A model generated the notes under the pieces. It searched no databases and was not told the DNA's origin. It saw nothing but the letters and a program-made list of their open reading frames with translations. The position numbers and the translations under genes are program-made. Below, one piece after another: positions 15,965-23,585 of a stretch of DNA of 64,000 nucleotides; the first letter of the stretch is position 1; each line of letters begins with the position of its first letter. Location of the stretch: positions 29,729 through 93,728 of the forward strand of contig JAFWKK010000048.1 of the NCBI GenBank assembly GCA_017514235.1, read 5' to 3'. Source of the DNA: Kiritimatiellia bacterium. Its GTDB lineage: Bacteria > Verrucomicrobiota > Kiritimatiellia > RFP12 > UBA1067.

Positions 15965-18892
15965 ATGTTAACGGCTATGCTGCTGGCGGCGATGATGACG
16001 CCGTTTGGAGAGAAGGTGACGGCGGACAATGCATGGCGCGAATATCCGCGTCCGCAGATGGTGCGCGATAACTGGCAGTGCCTGAACGGCGCTTGGAACT
16101 GGCAGGTGACCAAGGTCGCTGATGCGGCGGCCATGCCGGAGAAGTGGCAGGAGAAGAAGATGCTCGTTCCGTTCGCCATCGAATCGCCGCTTTCCGGAAT
16201 CGGGCGGCTGATGGAGGACGACGAGTACCTGTGGTACCGCAGGACCTTCACGGCGGCGAAGCGCTCCGGAGAGCGCGTGTTGCTTCACCTGGACGCTGTC
16301 GACTTCCGTGCGCAGGTGTTTGTGGGGCATCATGAGGTCGATGTGCCGCACGAAAGTGCCAACGTGCCGATCACGGCCGACATAACCGACTTGGTGAAAG
16401 ACGGCGAGAACGAGCTGACCGTTTGCGTGTGGGATCCTACGGAGTTCGGCGCGTACGGATCGACGGGCAAGCAGATTCACAAGCCGCAGAGCTGCTTCTA
16501 CACGCGCTCTTCCGGCATCGTCGGCTCGGTCTGGACTGAGAATGTGCCCGAGACGTACATCCGCTCCTACAAGGTGATGCCGGACATCGACGCCGGCACT
16601 GTTCGGTTCGAATTCGACATCGCGGGCTCGCGTGCGGAAGAGGTCGAGGTCGCCGTGGAAGGCTGCGAGCCGTCGAAAGGCATGGACGCGATTACCGTGA
16701 AGATGCCGGCAGGTTTCCGCTTGTGGAGCCCTGAAACGCCGAATCTATACAACTTCACCGTCAAGTGCGGCAAGGATTCGGTAAAAGGCTACTTCGGAAT
16801 GCGGAAGTTCGAGAAGCGCAAGGACGCGAAGGGCGTGCTGCGGTTCTTCCTCAACAACAAGCCGTACTACATCCTCGGAACGCTCGATCAGGGCTGGTGG
16901 CCGGACGGGCTTCTCACTCCGCCGTCCGAAGAGGCGATGGAGTTCGACATAAGAACGCTGAAGGAGTATGGGTTCAACTCGATGCGCAAGCACATCAAGG
17001 TGGAACCGCTGCGCTACTACTACCTTTGCGACAAGATAGGCCTGCTGCTTCTGCAGGACATGCCGTGCGACTTCCCCGAGTGCCGTCACGACATGCCCGG
17101 CGGGAAGGGCACCGACACCGTTCGCTACGGCTTCTACCGTCGCGACTGGAAGCGCGTGATGGATCATCTCATGAATGTCGTCTCAATCGGCGTGTGGATC
17201 CCCTACAACGAGGCGTGGGGGCAGCCGCGCGAGTTCCTGACCCACTCAACGCTCGACTGGACGAAGCGTTACGATCCGACGAGGCTCGTGAACGGGCCTT
17301 CTGGGTGGAACGACTACGAGGGCGGCAACTATGTCTACGAGGCGAGCATCGGGCATTGGCGCGGCAAGAAGAAGCCGTCCGCCCACAAGCCGGTCGGAGA
17401 GTGCGAGGCGGCGGACTTCGTCGACTACCACCACTATCCCGAGCCGGTGATGCCGCCTGTAAACGACCGCCGCATATCGTTCCTCGGCGAGTTCGGCGGA
17501 ATAGCCTTGAAAGTCAAGGGACACATCTGGGACATAAACGACGATAACTATGGCTACGTCGAGGACAGCGACGCGAAGGCGTTGGAGCGCCGCTACCTCG
17601 ACTACATGAGCAAGGTCGAGGAGTTCGCGGCGGCTGGCATGGGAGGCTCGGTCTACACTCAGACGACCGACGTGGAACGCGAAGTCAATGGCCTGATCAC
17701 CTATGACCGTAGGGTGCTAAAGTTCAACAAGGAGGTTCTTAAGGCGGCGCACGGTAAGATTATCGAGGCTGCGGTTGGAGCAAAGCCCGTGGCAGAGGAG
17801 CCTAAGGCTGGCTCACCCGACGATGACGTGAAGGACCTTTCCGAGTTGCTGTCAATTCCAAGCGTGTCTACGGACGTGCGCGAGTGCGACCGTGCCATTG
17901 AGTGGATGAAATCCTATCTCGAATCCAGAGGCGTCTGGTGCAAGACGGTGGTTGCGTCGGATGTCGACGGGCGCAAGGTCCTGTATGCGGCGACGCTTCC
18001 GGAACTGAAGAACCCTGACTTCGCGCTGGTCACCCACCTGGATGTTGTGGCATCGTCGTCGCCTGAGATGTTCAAGCCGAGACTGGAGGGGAACCGGCTT
18101 TATGCCCGTGGCGCCTGCGACACCAAGGCGAACGCGTTCTGCGGCGCCAAGGCGCTTGTCGCGCTGAACGGCAGGGCGTCTGTTGGTTGCATCTTCGCAT
18201 CCAACGAGGAGATAGGCGGCTCGACCACGAAGTCCGTGCTCGACCAGGGCTATGGCTACCCGAAGAGGGCGATCGTCGTACTGGACGCGGGGTCGAAGAA
18301 GGACAATATACAGTATTCCTGCATGGGCTGTTCGTACTACAAGGTCACGGCGTACGGAAAAGCCGGCCATGCATCGCTTCCCGAAAAGTGCGAGAACCCC
18401 ATATACGCCATTGCGGAGGCGGCGATCAAGCTGCGCGACAACTATCCGAAGCGCGAGCCCGGGGAGCGGAAGAACTGCGCGGCGGTCACGATCATCGGCG
18501 GCGGCGAGGCCCAGAACCGCATTCCCGGCGAGGCTTCGATGACCGTAAACGTGCGCTTCACAGAAGATGGCGGACTCGACAAGGAGCGTGCGCTCATCGA
18601 GAAGATCACCGGACTCAAGACGGAGCTCATACGCGGAACGCCTGCGGCGTGCGGCGACCCCGAGTCGCCGGTATTCCTGCGCATCTGCTCGATAGCGAAG
18701 AAATTCTACCCCGACCGCTCGTGTGCGCCGGAAAACGGACGCGGCGCCAACGACATGCGCTGGTTCAGCGGATTCAAGGGAGCGATCGCCAGCCTTGCCA
18801 TGAACCTCGACGGAGGACATTCTGACAACGAGTGGTGCGATGTCTCGGACCTCGGCAATTTCACCGACATGCTCGTGGAGATGTGCAGGTGA
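15965..18892 (+). CDS. Fusion of GH2 glycoside hydrolase and M20 metallohydrolase
   Basis: The 975-residue product has a GH2 enzyme at the front: a jelly-roll sugar-binding domain (WQCLNGAWNWQVTK ... YLWYRRTF), an Ig-like domain, and a TIM barrel with acid/base Glu416 in IPYNEAWGQPREF and nucleophile candidate Glu509 in SFLGEFGGI. From about residue 620 to the end it is an M20 dizinc hydrolase with HLDVV, RGACDTKAN, SNEEIGG, LDAG, GHASLPE and a final LDGGHSDNEWCD. Both active sites look intact. The N-terminus (MLTAMLLAAMMTPFGEKV) could be a short signal peptide. The start is preceded by AAAAAGGAGTAGAAAAC, a strong ribosome-binding site. GH2 activity could be beta-galactosidase, glucuronidase or mannosidase. 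The M20 half may remove an amide- or ester-linked decoration from the same sugar, but that is inference. It is the second M20-CAZyme fusion within 8 kb. Confidence 0.87.
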   Translation: MLTAMLLAAMMTPFGEKVTADNAWREYPRPQMVRDNWQCLNGAWNWQVTKVADAAAMPEKWQEKKMLVPFAIESPLSGIGRLMEDDEYLWYRRTFTAAKRSGERVLLHLDAVDFRAQVFVGHHEVDVPHESANVPITADITDLVKDGENELTVCVWDPTEFGAYGSTGKQIHKPQSCFYTRSSGIVGSVWTENVPETYIRSYKVMPDIDAGTVRFEFDIAGSRAEEVEVAVEGCEPSKGMDAITVKMPAGFRLWSPETPNLYNFTVKCGKDSVKGYFGMRKFEKRKDAKGVLRFFLNNKPYYILGTLDQGWWPDGLLTPPSEEAMEFDIRTLKEYGFNSMRKHIKVEPLRYYYLCDKIGLLLLQDMPCDFPECRHDMPGGKGTDTVRYGFYRRDWKRVMDHLMNVVSIGVWIPYNEAWGQPREFLTHSTLDWTKRYDPTRLVNGPSGWNDYEGGNYVYEASIGHWRGKKKPSAHKPVGECEAADFVDYHHYPEPVMPPVNDRRISFLGEFGGIALKVKGHIWDINDDNYGYVEDSDAKALERRYLDYMSKVEEFAAAGMGGSVYTQTTDVEREVNGLITYDRRVLKFNKEVLKAAHGKIIEAAVGAKPVAEEPKAGSPDDDVKDLSELLSIPSVSTDVRECDRAIEWMKSYLESRGVWCKTVVASDVDGRKVLYAATLPELKNPDFALVTHLDVVASSSPEMFKPRLEGNRLYARGACDTKANAFCGAKALVALNGRASVGCIFASNEEIGGSTTKSVLDQGYGYPKRAIVVLDAGSKKDNIQYSCMGCSYYKVTAYGKAGHASLPEKCENPIYAIAEAAIKLRDNYPKREPGERKNCAAVTIIGGGEAQNRIPGEASMTVNVRFTEDGGLDKERALIEKITGLKTELIRGTPAACGDPESPVFLRICSIAKKFYPDRSCAPENGRGANDMRWFSGFKGAIASLAMNLDGGHSDNEWCDVSDLGNFTDMLVEMCR

Positions 18893-18937
18893 GGGTAAGG
18901 AAATGCACGGAAACAACTGGATTAGGGGTAAAATAAA

Positions 18938-20932
18938 ATGAACATTGCAACGAGTGCGCTTTTCGCTGCGCAGGTGCTTTTCCCGGCGGCGGAGACGAAG
19001 CCAGAGGGCTATGACGGAGCCCAGGTTCGCATCGAAGGCGGCGCGGCGGTGGTGGACGTTGCGCCGCGGCACAGGTTCAGCGGCGTGAATTTCGTGTTTC
19101 CTGAGCCGTTCGCGCTGAACCGCTACGACGTCTGGTGCGCGGAGGTGTCCAACCGCACCGACAGGACGTTGGAATTCATCGCGCATGGCATAGCCAAGGG
19201 CACGCCCAAGCGGTTTGCGAACATGCGGTTCAGCCTCGGGCCGGGCGAAGGCAAGGTCGTCAAGGCGCACTGCAACCGTAAGTGCTATACGGTGACGCCT
19301 GGAAGCAAGGGTCTTCCAGGCATGATGGGTTATGACCTTGAATTCCGTCCCGACCACCTTGACAAAACCGGCAGCATCAGTTCCGTCATCGTCTTCAGCA
19401 TGCCCCAGGAGTCGCCTGCGCAGTTCGACGTCAAGCGGGTATGGGTGGAAGGCGAACAGCCGGACATGACGATTAAAATCGACGACGACTTCTTCCCGTT
19501 CGTGGATGCGTTCGGTCAGTTCGCTCACGCAGAATGGCCGGGGAAGGTGCATTCGGTCAAGGAGCTGAGAGCCGCTGCGGCAGCAGAGGATGCGGAGCTT
19601 GCCGCCCATCCCGAGTCGCCGATTCCTGGCGCGGACCGTTTCGGCGGCTGGGGCGCGGGCCCGCAGCTGAAGGCGACGGGTATGTTCCGCACCGAGAAAT
19701 GGAACGGGCGCTGGTGGCTCGTCGATCCCGACGGACACATCTTCTTTTCGCTTGGCTGCTGCTACGTGCGCCTTCAGGGCAAGACGGCCGTGACGGACCG
19801 TGAGAAGTTCTTCTCTTGGCTGCCGGTGAAGAATGATTCGTTTTTCGGTGACTGCTGGTACAAGGGCAAACACCAGTGGCTGAACAAGTGCTTCTATCGG
19901 GGCAAGGGCGTGGTGTCGCTGTTCGACTTCGCGCAAGCGAACCAGAAACGCATCTATGGCGAGGACTGGAAGTCGATCTTCAACGAACGCCAGCACCGCC
20001 GCATGCGTTCCTGGGGATTCACGTCCATGGGCAACTGGTCCGATCCGGAGGTCATGTCGTTGAGCCGCACGCCGTACGTTGACAACTTCAACCTCGACTG
20101 CGTGCGCAAGATTGCGGGCGACAAGAAGGGCGTCTGGCGCAAGTTCCCGGACGTCTACGCACCCGATTTTGCGGAGAACGTTCTCAAGAGCGCCTACAAG
20201 ACGCGCATCGAGAAGTCCCGTACCGATCCCTGGTGCATCGGCTGGTTCGTTGAGAACGAACTGCATTGGGGCGCCGGCTGGAACGGCAACGGCGAGGACT
20301 TGGCCAGTGCGGCGGTCGATTCCCCGGAAGACCAACCTGCGAGGATGGAATACCTCCGCCGCATCCGAGCAGCGCACGGGCCTGATGCCACGTTCAAGGA
20401 TGCGACGCATGAAGACGTCAAGGCTTTCGCTGCCGATATCGCCGAACGGTATTTCAGCACCGTCAAGAAGGCCGTCGAAACCGTCGCGCCCGGACGCCTG
20501 TATTTGGGTTGCCGTTTCTGCAAGGGGTATCCTGACGCCGTGCGTGCCGCGACCCGCCATTGCGACGTGGTGAGCTACAACAGCTATAGCGAACTCCCTT
20601 ACACGCCGAGGCCGGATGACGGTGTAATTGACAAGCCGACGATCATCGGTGAGTTTCACTTCGGTTCGCTCGACCGCGGCACCATGAATGCGGGGCTCGT
20701 GCCCTGTCGGGATATGAAGGAGCGCGTCGAGAAGTACAAGGCGTACGTGCGCTATGCCATAAAGGACGAGCATCTCGTCGGCGTGCACTGGTTCTTCTGG
20801 CATGACATGCCGCTTACCGGCTGGATGGACGGCGAGGACTTCGGCAACGGCGTGATGGACGTCACCGACAATCCGCATCCCGAGATGGTCGAGGCCACGC
20901 GAGAGCTGGCATGTGAGCTGTACAGGCAGTGA
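18938..20932 (+). CDS. GH50/agarase-like glycoside hydrolase, clan GH-A
   Basis: The 664-residue product resembles the beta-agarase (GH50-type) group: FFPFVDAFGQFAHAEWPGKVHS, then DRFGGWGAGPQLKATGMFRTEK and GRWWLVDPDGHIFFSLGC. The barrel shows the acid/base candidate in WFVENELHWG and the nucleophile candidate in IIGEFHFGS. A beta-sandwich CBM-like domain occupies residues about 20-180. The N-terminus (MNIATSALFAAQVLF) may be a signal peptide. It lies 45 bases after the GH2-M20 gene and ends 22 bases before the transporter gene, so it is in the same operon. Related gut proteins are often annotated only as agarase-like or beta-galactosidase-like, so the substrate is open. Confidence 0.75.
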   Translation: MNIATSALFAAQVLFPAAETKPEGYDGAQVRIEGGAAVVDVAPRHRFSGVNFVFPEPFALNRYDVWCAEVSNRTDRTLEFIAHGIAKGTPKRFANMRFSLGPGEGKVVKAHCNRKCYTVTPGSKGLPGMMGYDLEFRPDHLDKTGSISSVIVFSMPQESPAQFDVKRVWVEGEQPDMTIKIDDDFFPFVDAFGQFAHAEWPGKVHSVKELRAAAAAEDAELAAHPESPIPGADRFGGWGAGPQLKATGMFRTEKWNGRWWLVDPDGHIFFSLGCCYVRLQGKTAVTDREKFFSWLPVKNDSFFGDCWYKGKHQWLNKCFYRGKGVVSLFDFAQANQKRIYGEDWKSIFNERQHRRMRSWGFTSMGNWSDPEVMSLSRTPYVDNFNLDCVRKIAGDKKGVWRKFPDVYAPDFAENVLKSAYKTRIEKSRTDPWCIGWFVENELHWGAGWNGNGEDLASAAVDSPEDQPARMEYLRRIRAAHGPDATFKDATHEDVKAFAADIAERYFSTVKKAVETVAPGRLYLGCRFCKGYPDAVRAATRHCDVVSYNSYSELPYTPRPDDGVIDKPTIIGEFHFGSLDRGTMNAGLVPCRDMKERVEKYKAYVRYAIKDEHLVGVHWFFWHDMPLTGWMDGEDFGNGVMDVTDNPHPEMVEATRELACELYRQ

Positions 20933-20954
20933 AGCGGCTGACGGGGGAAACGCC

Positions 20955-22169
20955 ATGAAGCTTGCCGTAGCCACGATGCTCATGCTGTTCACGATGATTC
21001 AGTTCATCGTGAACTTTGCGGGCTCCATGGGGGTGGTCGTAAAGAACCAGTTCGGCGCTTCCGTGACCGCCTCTCAGTTCGGCGCGGCGGCGATGTTCCT
21101 GGGGTTCCTGTTCTTCGGCATTCCCGGGGGGCTGATCTTGAAGCGGCGTGGCTACAGGTTCACCGCGCTTTTCGCCACCGGGGTGGCGTTCGCTGGCATG
21201 GGCGTGCAGCTTGTGTCTGGGATGGTTGCTTCGTTTCCCGTATATGTCTTCGGGGCGTTCGTGTCGGGGGTCTCCGCGTGTCTCCTCAATCTGGTCGTGA
21301 ACCCTATGCTGAACGTGTTGGGCGGCGGCGGCAAGAAGGGGAACCAGCTGATCCTCATCGGCTGCACGCTGAACATCATCGGCGGAATGCTGGCACCGCT
21401 CCTTACGGGACTCCTTGTCGGTGGTGACATCGAGACGGCCAAGGTCATGGACGTTGCACCGATGCTGGTGACGGCCATGGTCATATACCTTACGGCCTTC
21501 GCAGTCGTCTGGTTTGTAAAGATTCCAGAGCCGGGGCTGGAAGCTGCGGGTGCGTCGACCGAAAGCGTGTTCGCGGCGGTGAAGGACGCGATGCGGTACC
21601 GCAACCTGGCGTTCGGAGTGCTGGCGATCTTCCTTTATGAGGTCATAGAGTCCGGAATCCCCAACATGGCGAACCTGTACATGAGCCCGATAAGGGAGGT
21701 CGGTCCTGCGGTAGCGGGGACTGTTGTTTCGGGCTACTGGCTGGCGATGGCGATCGGGTGCGGGATTGGAGGGGTCTTTGGCACGAAGGTCCCTGCCCGG
21801 ACGATGATGATCTGCTGCTCGTTGCTCGGGGTAACGTTGCTGGCGCTGGCGATAAACGTTCCTTATGAGCTTGTAAAAGTGTTCTCGATGACCGTTCCGA
21901 AGTCGATGATCTTCGCGGCGCTTTGCGGATTTGCGACTTCGATCATGTGGTCTAGCATCTTCAACCTAGCGGTCGAGGGGCTCGGCAGCAGGGTTGAGAT
22001 CGCTTCCGGCATATTCATGACGATGGTCTGCGGAGGCATGCTTCTGCCGTTGCAGGGCCTTTTGGCAGACAAGGTCGGCATCCTCAACAGCTATTATCTC
22101 ACCATCGCGCTCTTCCTGTACCTCTTCCTTTATGCGACGGTGCTTTCGCGTCCACGTCGCGTCGGCTGA
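20955..22169 (+). CDS. MFS transporter, FHS (sugar:H+ symporter)-like
   Basis: The 404-residue protein has about 12 hydrophobic segments and matches the fucose/glucose-galactose (FHS) type of major facilitator. The N-terminal helix contains FTMIQFIVNFAGSMGVVVKNQFGAS, followed by GIPGGLILKRRGYRFTALFATG, and later helices include LNIIGGMLAPLLTGLLVGG. I use the ATG at 20955 rather than the longer frame from 20913, because the hydrophobic helix starts there and GGGGGAAACGCC precedes it. It probably takes up sugars released by the hydrolases encoded just upstream. No terminator follows within view. Confidence 0.83.
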   Translation: MKLAVATMLMLFTMIQFIVNFAGSMGVVVKNQFGASVTASQFGAAAMFLGFLFFGIPGGLILKRRGYRFTALFATGVAFAGMGVQLVSGMVASFPVYVFGAFVSGVSACLLNLVVNPMLNVLGGGGKKGNQLILIGCTLNIIGGMLAPLLTGLLVGGDIETAKVMDVAPMLVTAMVIYLTAFAVVWFVKIPEPGLEAAGASTESVFAAVKDAMRYRNLAFGVLAIFLYEVIESGIPNMANLYMSPIREVGPAVAGTVVSGYWLAMAIGCGIGGVFGTKVPARTMMICCSLLGVTLLALAINVPYELVKVFSMTVPKSMIFAALCGFATSIMWSSIFNLAVEGLGSRVEIASGIFMTMVCGGMLLPLQGLLADKVGILNSYYLTIALFLYLFLYATVLSRPRRVG

Positions 22170-22243
22170 GTGATGCGGGCGGATGTACATTCTTTGAATG
22201 CATTTATGTTGTTTGGGAACAAGAAGTTTAGTTCTTAAGGTGG

Positions 22244-22272
22244 TTGTCCGGCGGAAGGAATTAGTCTATAAT
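22244..22272 (+). promoter_or_regulatory. Sigma-70-type promoter of yqeY
   Basis: TTGTCC (22244-22249), a 17-base spacer, and TATAAT (22267-22272) precede the ATG at 22299. The predicted transcript start is near 22279, leaving a short leader with AAGGAGG just before the gene. Confidence 0.75.
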
Positions 22273-22298
22273 ATGCGCAAACAGGCAAGGAGGTTCGA

Positions 22299-22748
22299 AT
22301 GGCAAGCGAAATGTACGACAGACTGATGGCGGACATGAAGTCGGCGATGAAGGCCCATGACATGAAGGCGGTCAACGCGATACGCGGAGTCATCGCCAGG
22401 GCTAAGGACCTGACGGTGAACGCCGGCAAGGAGATGACGGACGAAGCGGTCGTTTCCGTCGTCGCGAAGGGCGTCAAGCAGAGAGAGGAGTCCATCGCTC
22501 AGTTCATGGCCGCCGGCCGCGCTGAGCTCGCCGAAGGCGAGAAATCAGAGATGGAGTTCCTGCGCCGCTATCTGCCCACGCAACTTTCGGAAGACGAGGT
22601 TTCAGCCGTGGTCAAGGCCGTGGTCGCCGAGCTCGGCGCGACGTCAAAGAAAGACATGGGGCGCGTGATGAAGGAGGTTATGACCCGTGTCAAGGGGCAG
22701 GCCGACGGCAAGCTTGTCTCCAAGCTTGTCGGCGCGGCGCTTCCATGA
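22299..22748 (+). CDS. GatB/YqeY domain protein
   Basis: The 149-residue product matches the YqeY family: SEMYDRLMADMKSAMKAHD at the front, a central GKEMTDEAVVSVVAKGVKQR, EKSEMEFLRRYLPTQLSEDEV, and a C-terminal GRVMKEVMTRVKGQADGK. This family shares the GatB C-terminal fold and is thought to interact with tRNA or tRNA-dependent amidotransferase, but its exact role is unsettled. Length is normal for the family. It has its own promoter and an AAGGAGG ribosome-binding site, and looks like a single-gene unit. Confidence 0.9.
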   Translation: MASEMYDRLMADMKSAMKAHDMKAVNAIRGVIARAKDLTVNAGKEMTDEAVVSVVAKGVKQREESIAQFMAAGRAELAEGEKSEMEFLRRYLPTQLSEDEVSAVVKAVVAELGATSKKDMGRVMKEVMTRVKGQADGKLVSKLVGAALP

Positions 22749-22868
22749 CCTGCGCGATGGCTGGGTTTCCGTCGTTCCGCTTCGACAGGCGGTTGCGAGG
22801 TGTCGTGTCAGAAATTGGCGGTCGCATGGCCTAACCTAGTGTCAAGGATGACGGAAAGGACGGGCAAC

Positions 22869-22982
22869 ATGAACAATAACAACGCTGTCTACATCGCAAG
22901 TGCGGCAATGATCGCAATCTTTGCGACAGGTTGTACGACTGCGGACGACATCTCCGAGGCACTTGTGCGAACTTGGGGCTGA
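22869..22982 (+). CDS. Small 37-aa putative lipoprotein
   Basis: A short frame encodes MNNNNAVYIASAAMIAIFATGCTT followed by a dozen residues and a stop. IFATGC fits a lipobox with cysteine near position 22. GGAAAGGACGGGC lies 5-15 bases upstream. The mature peptide would be only about 16 residues, as in entericidin-type small lipoproteins. Real expression is uncertain. Confidence 0.4.
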   Translation: MNNNNAVYIASAAMIAIFATGCTTADDISEALVRTWG

Positions 22983-23067
22983 TTTGCGTACTTGGATTTT
23001 CATGAAGAGCGCTCATAAGCCAGCGAAACCGAAGTCAAAATCCAAAAAGGCGAAGAGATAGAAAAAC

Positions 23068-23128
23068 GCAAATCCAATTCCCCATCCAATTCCCCATCCG
23101 ACTCCCCATTTTGGGGAATTGGATTTGC
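23068..23128. repeat. 17-bp perfect inverted repeat with internal direct repeats
   Basis: GCAAATCCAATTCCCCA (23068-23084) pairs with its exact complement at 23112-23128. The 27-base loop repeats TCCAATTCCCCA and a variant TCCGACTCCCCA. The arms could form a hairpin in RNA or DNA. No T-run follows, so it is not a simple terminator. Confidence 0.65.
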
Positions 23129-23161
23129 CGCAGCTGGCTTGAGAGTCGTCGCATACCCCTC

Positions 23162-23353
23162 GGTCTAAGGGCGTTGTACCCCCCAGTCTAAGAGTCCCGT
23201 ACCCGTAGGACTAAGAGCCTCGTACCCGTAGGTCTGACAAGCCCTTATCCCCCGGGGCAAGGGCGTTGCATACCCCGGGGTTTGAGTTCTCCTGTGCGGA
23301 GGTCAGACCCCGGTGGCTTCTACGTCAGACCCCGGCGGCTTCTACGTCGGACC
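23162..23353. repeat. Imperfect tandem repeats, two unit types
   Basis: The first part repeats a degenerate unit of about 23 bases around 'TCTAAGAG..CGTACCCGTA' four or five times. The second part has two 22-base units (23302-23323 and 23324-23345, starting GTCAGACCCCGG) that differ at one base, plus a partial third (23346-23353). Spacers of a CRISPR type are absent. Confidence 0.6.
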
Positions 23354-23523
23354 TGAGAAAAATGGTGGTTCTTTCGGGCGTTGCCGTTTGCAATCGGCTG
23401 TGTGATTATGGCATTATACAGCCACTAAGAGGGCAAATAGATGATTGACACCGAAACGGGAATCGGGCGCAAGGGTTTTATTGGCGCAGGAGCGGCGAGA
23501 TTTCGGCAATGGTTGCAAAACCA

Positions 23524-23553
23524 TTGAACCTTTTCACGTCAATTCGTTATTAT
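23524..23553 (+). promoter_or_regulatory. Putative promoter of the sigma-LamG gene
   Basis: TTGAAC (23524-23529), an 18-base spacer, and TATTAT (23548-23553) lie just upstream of the sigma-factor gene. The predicted start of transcription is near 23560. Confidence 0.45.
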
Positions 23554-23570
23554 CTCATGGAGACACCTCT

Positions 23571-23585
23571 GTGAATGACCGATGA
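23571..23585 (+). other. Possible 4-codon leader frame coupled to the sigma-factor start
   Basis: GTG-AAT-GAC-CGA-TGA has GGAGA at 23559-23563 at ideal spacing. Its TGA overlaps the ATG of the sigma gene (ATGA at 23582-23585). The sigma ATG has no Shine-Dalgarno sequence of its own at the usual distance and an in-frame stop sits 6 bases before it. Confidence 0.3.

Larger units (their letters stand above)
22983..23523. other. 540-base non-coding spacer rich in repeats
   Basis: I see no convincing gene, tRNA or other recognisable RNA here. It holds a 17-bp inverted repeat (23068-23128), imperfect tandem repeats (23162-23353), and ends at the promoter of the sigma-LamG gene. Short frames in it have no family features. 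Confidence 0.55.

Noticed and set aside
17852-20992. 1046-codon minus-strand frame across the GH2-M20 and GH50-like genes
   Set aside because: Spans two well-supported plus genes and an intergenic region; composition is that of a shadow frame.
23162-23353. CRISPR array
   Set aside because: Units are imperfect, directly adjacent and of 22-23 bases without unique spacers; no cas genes in the window.
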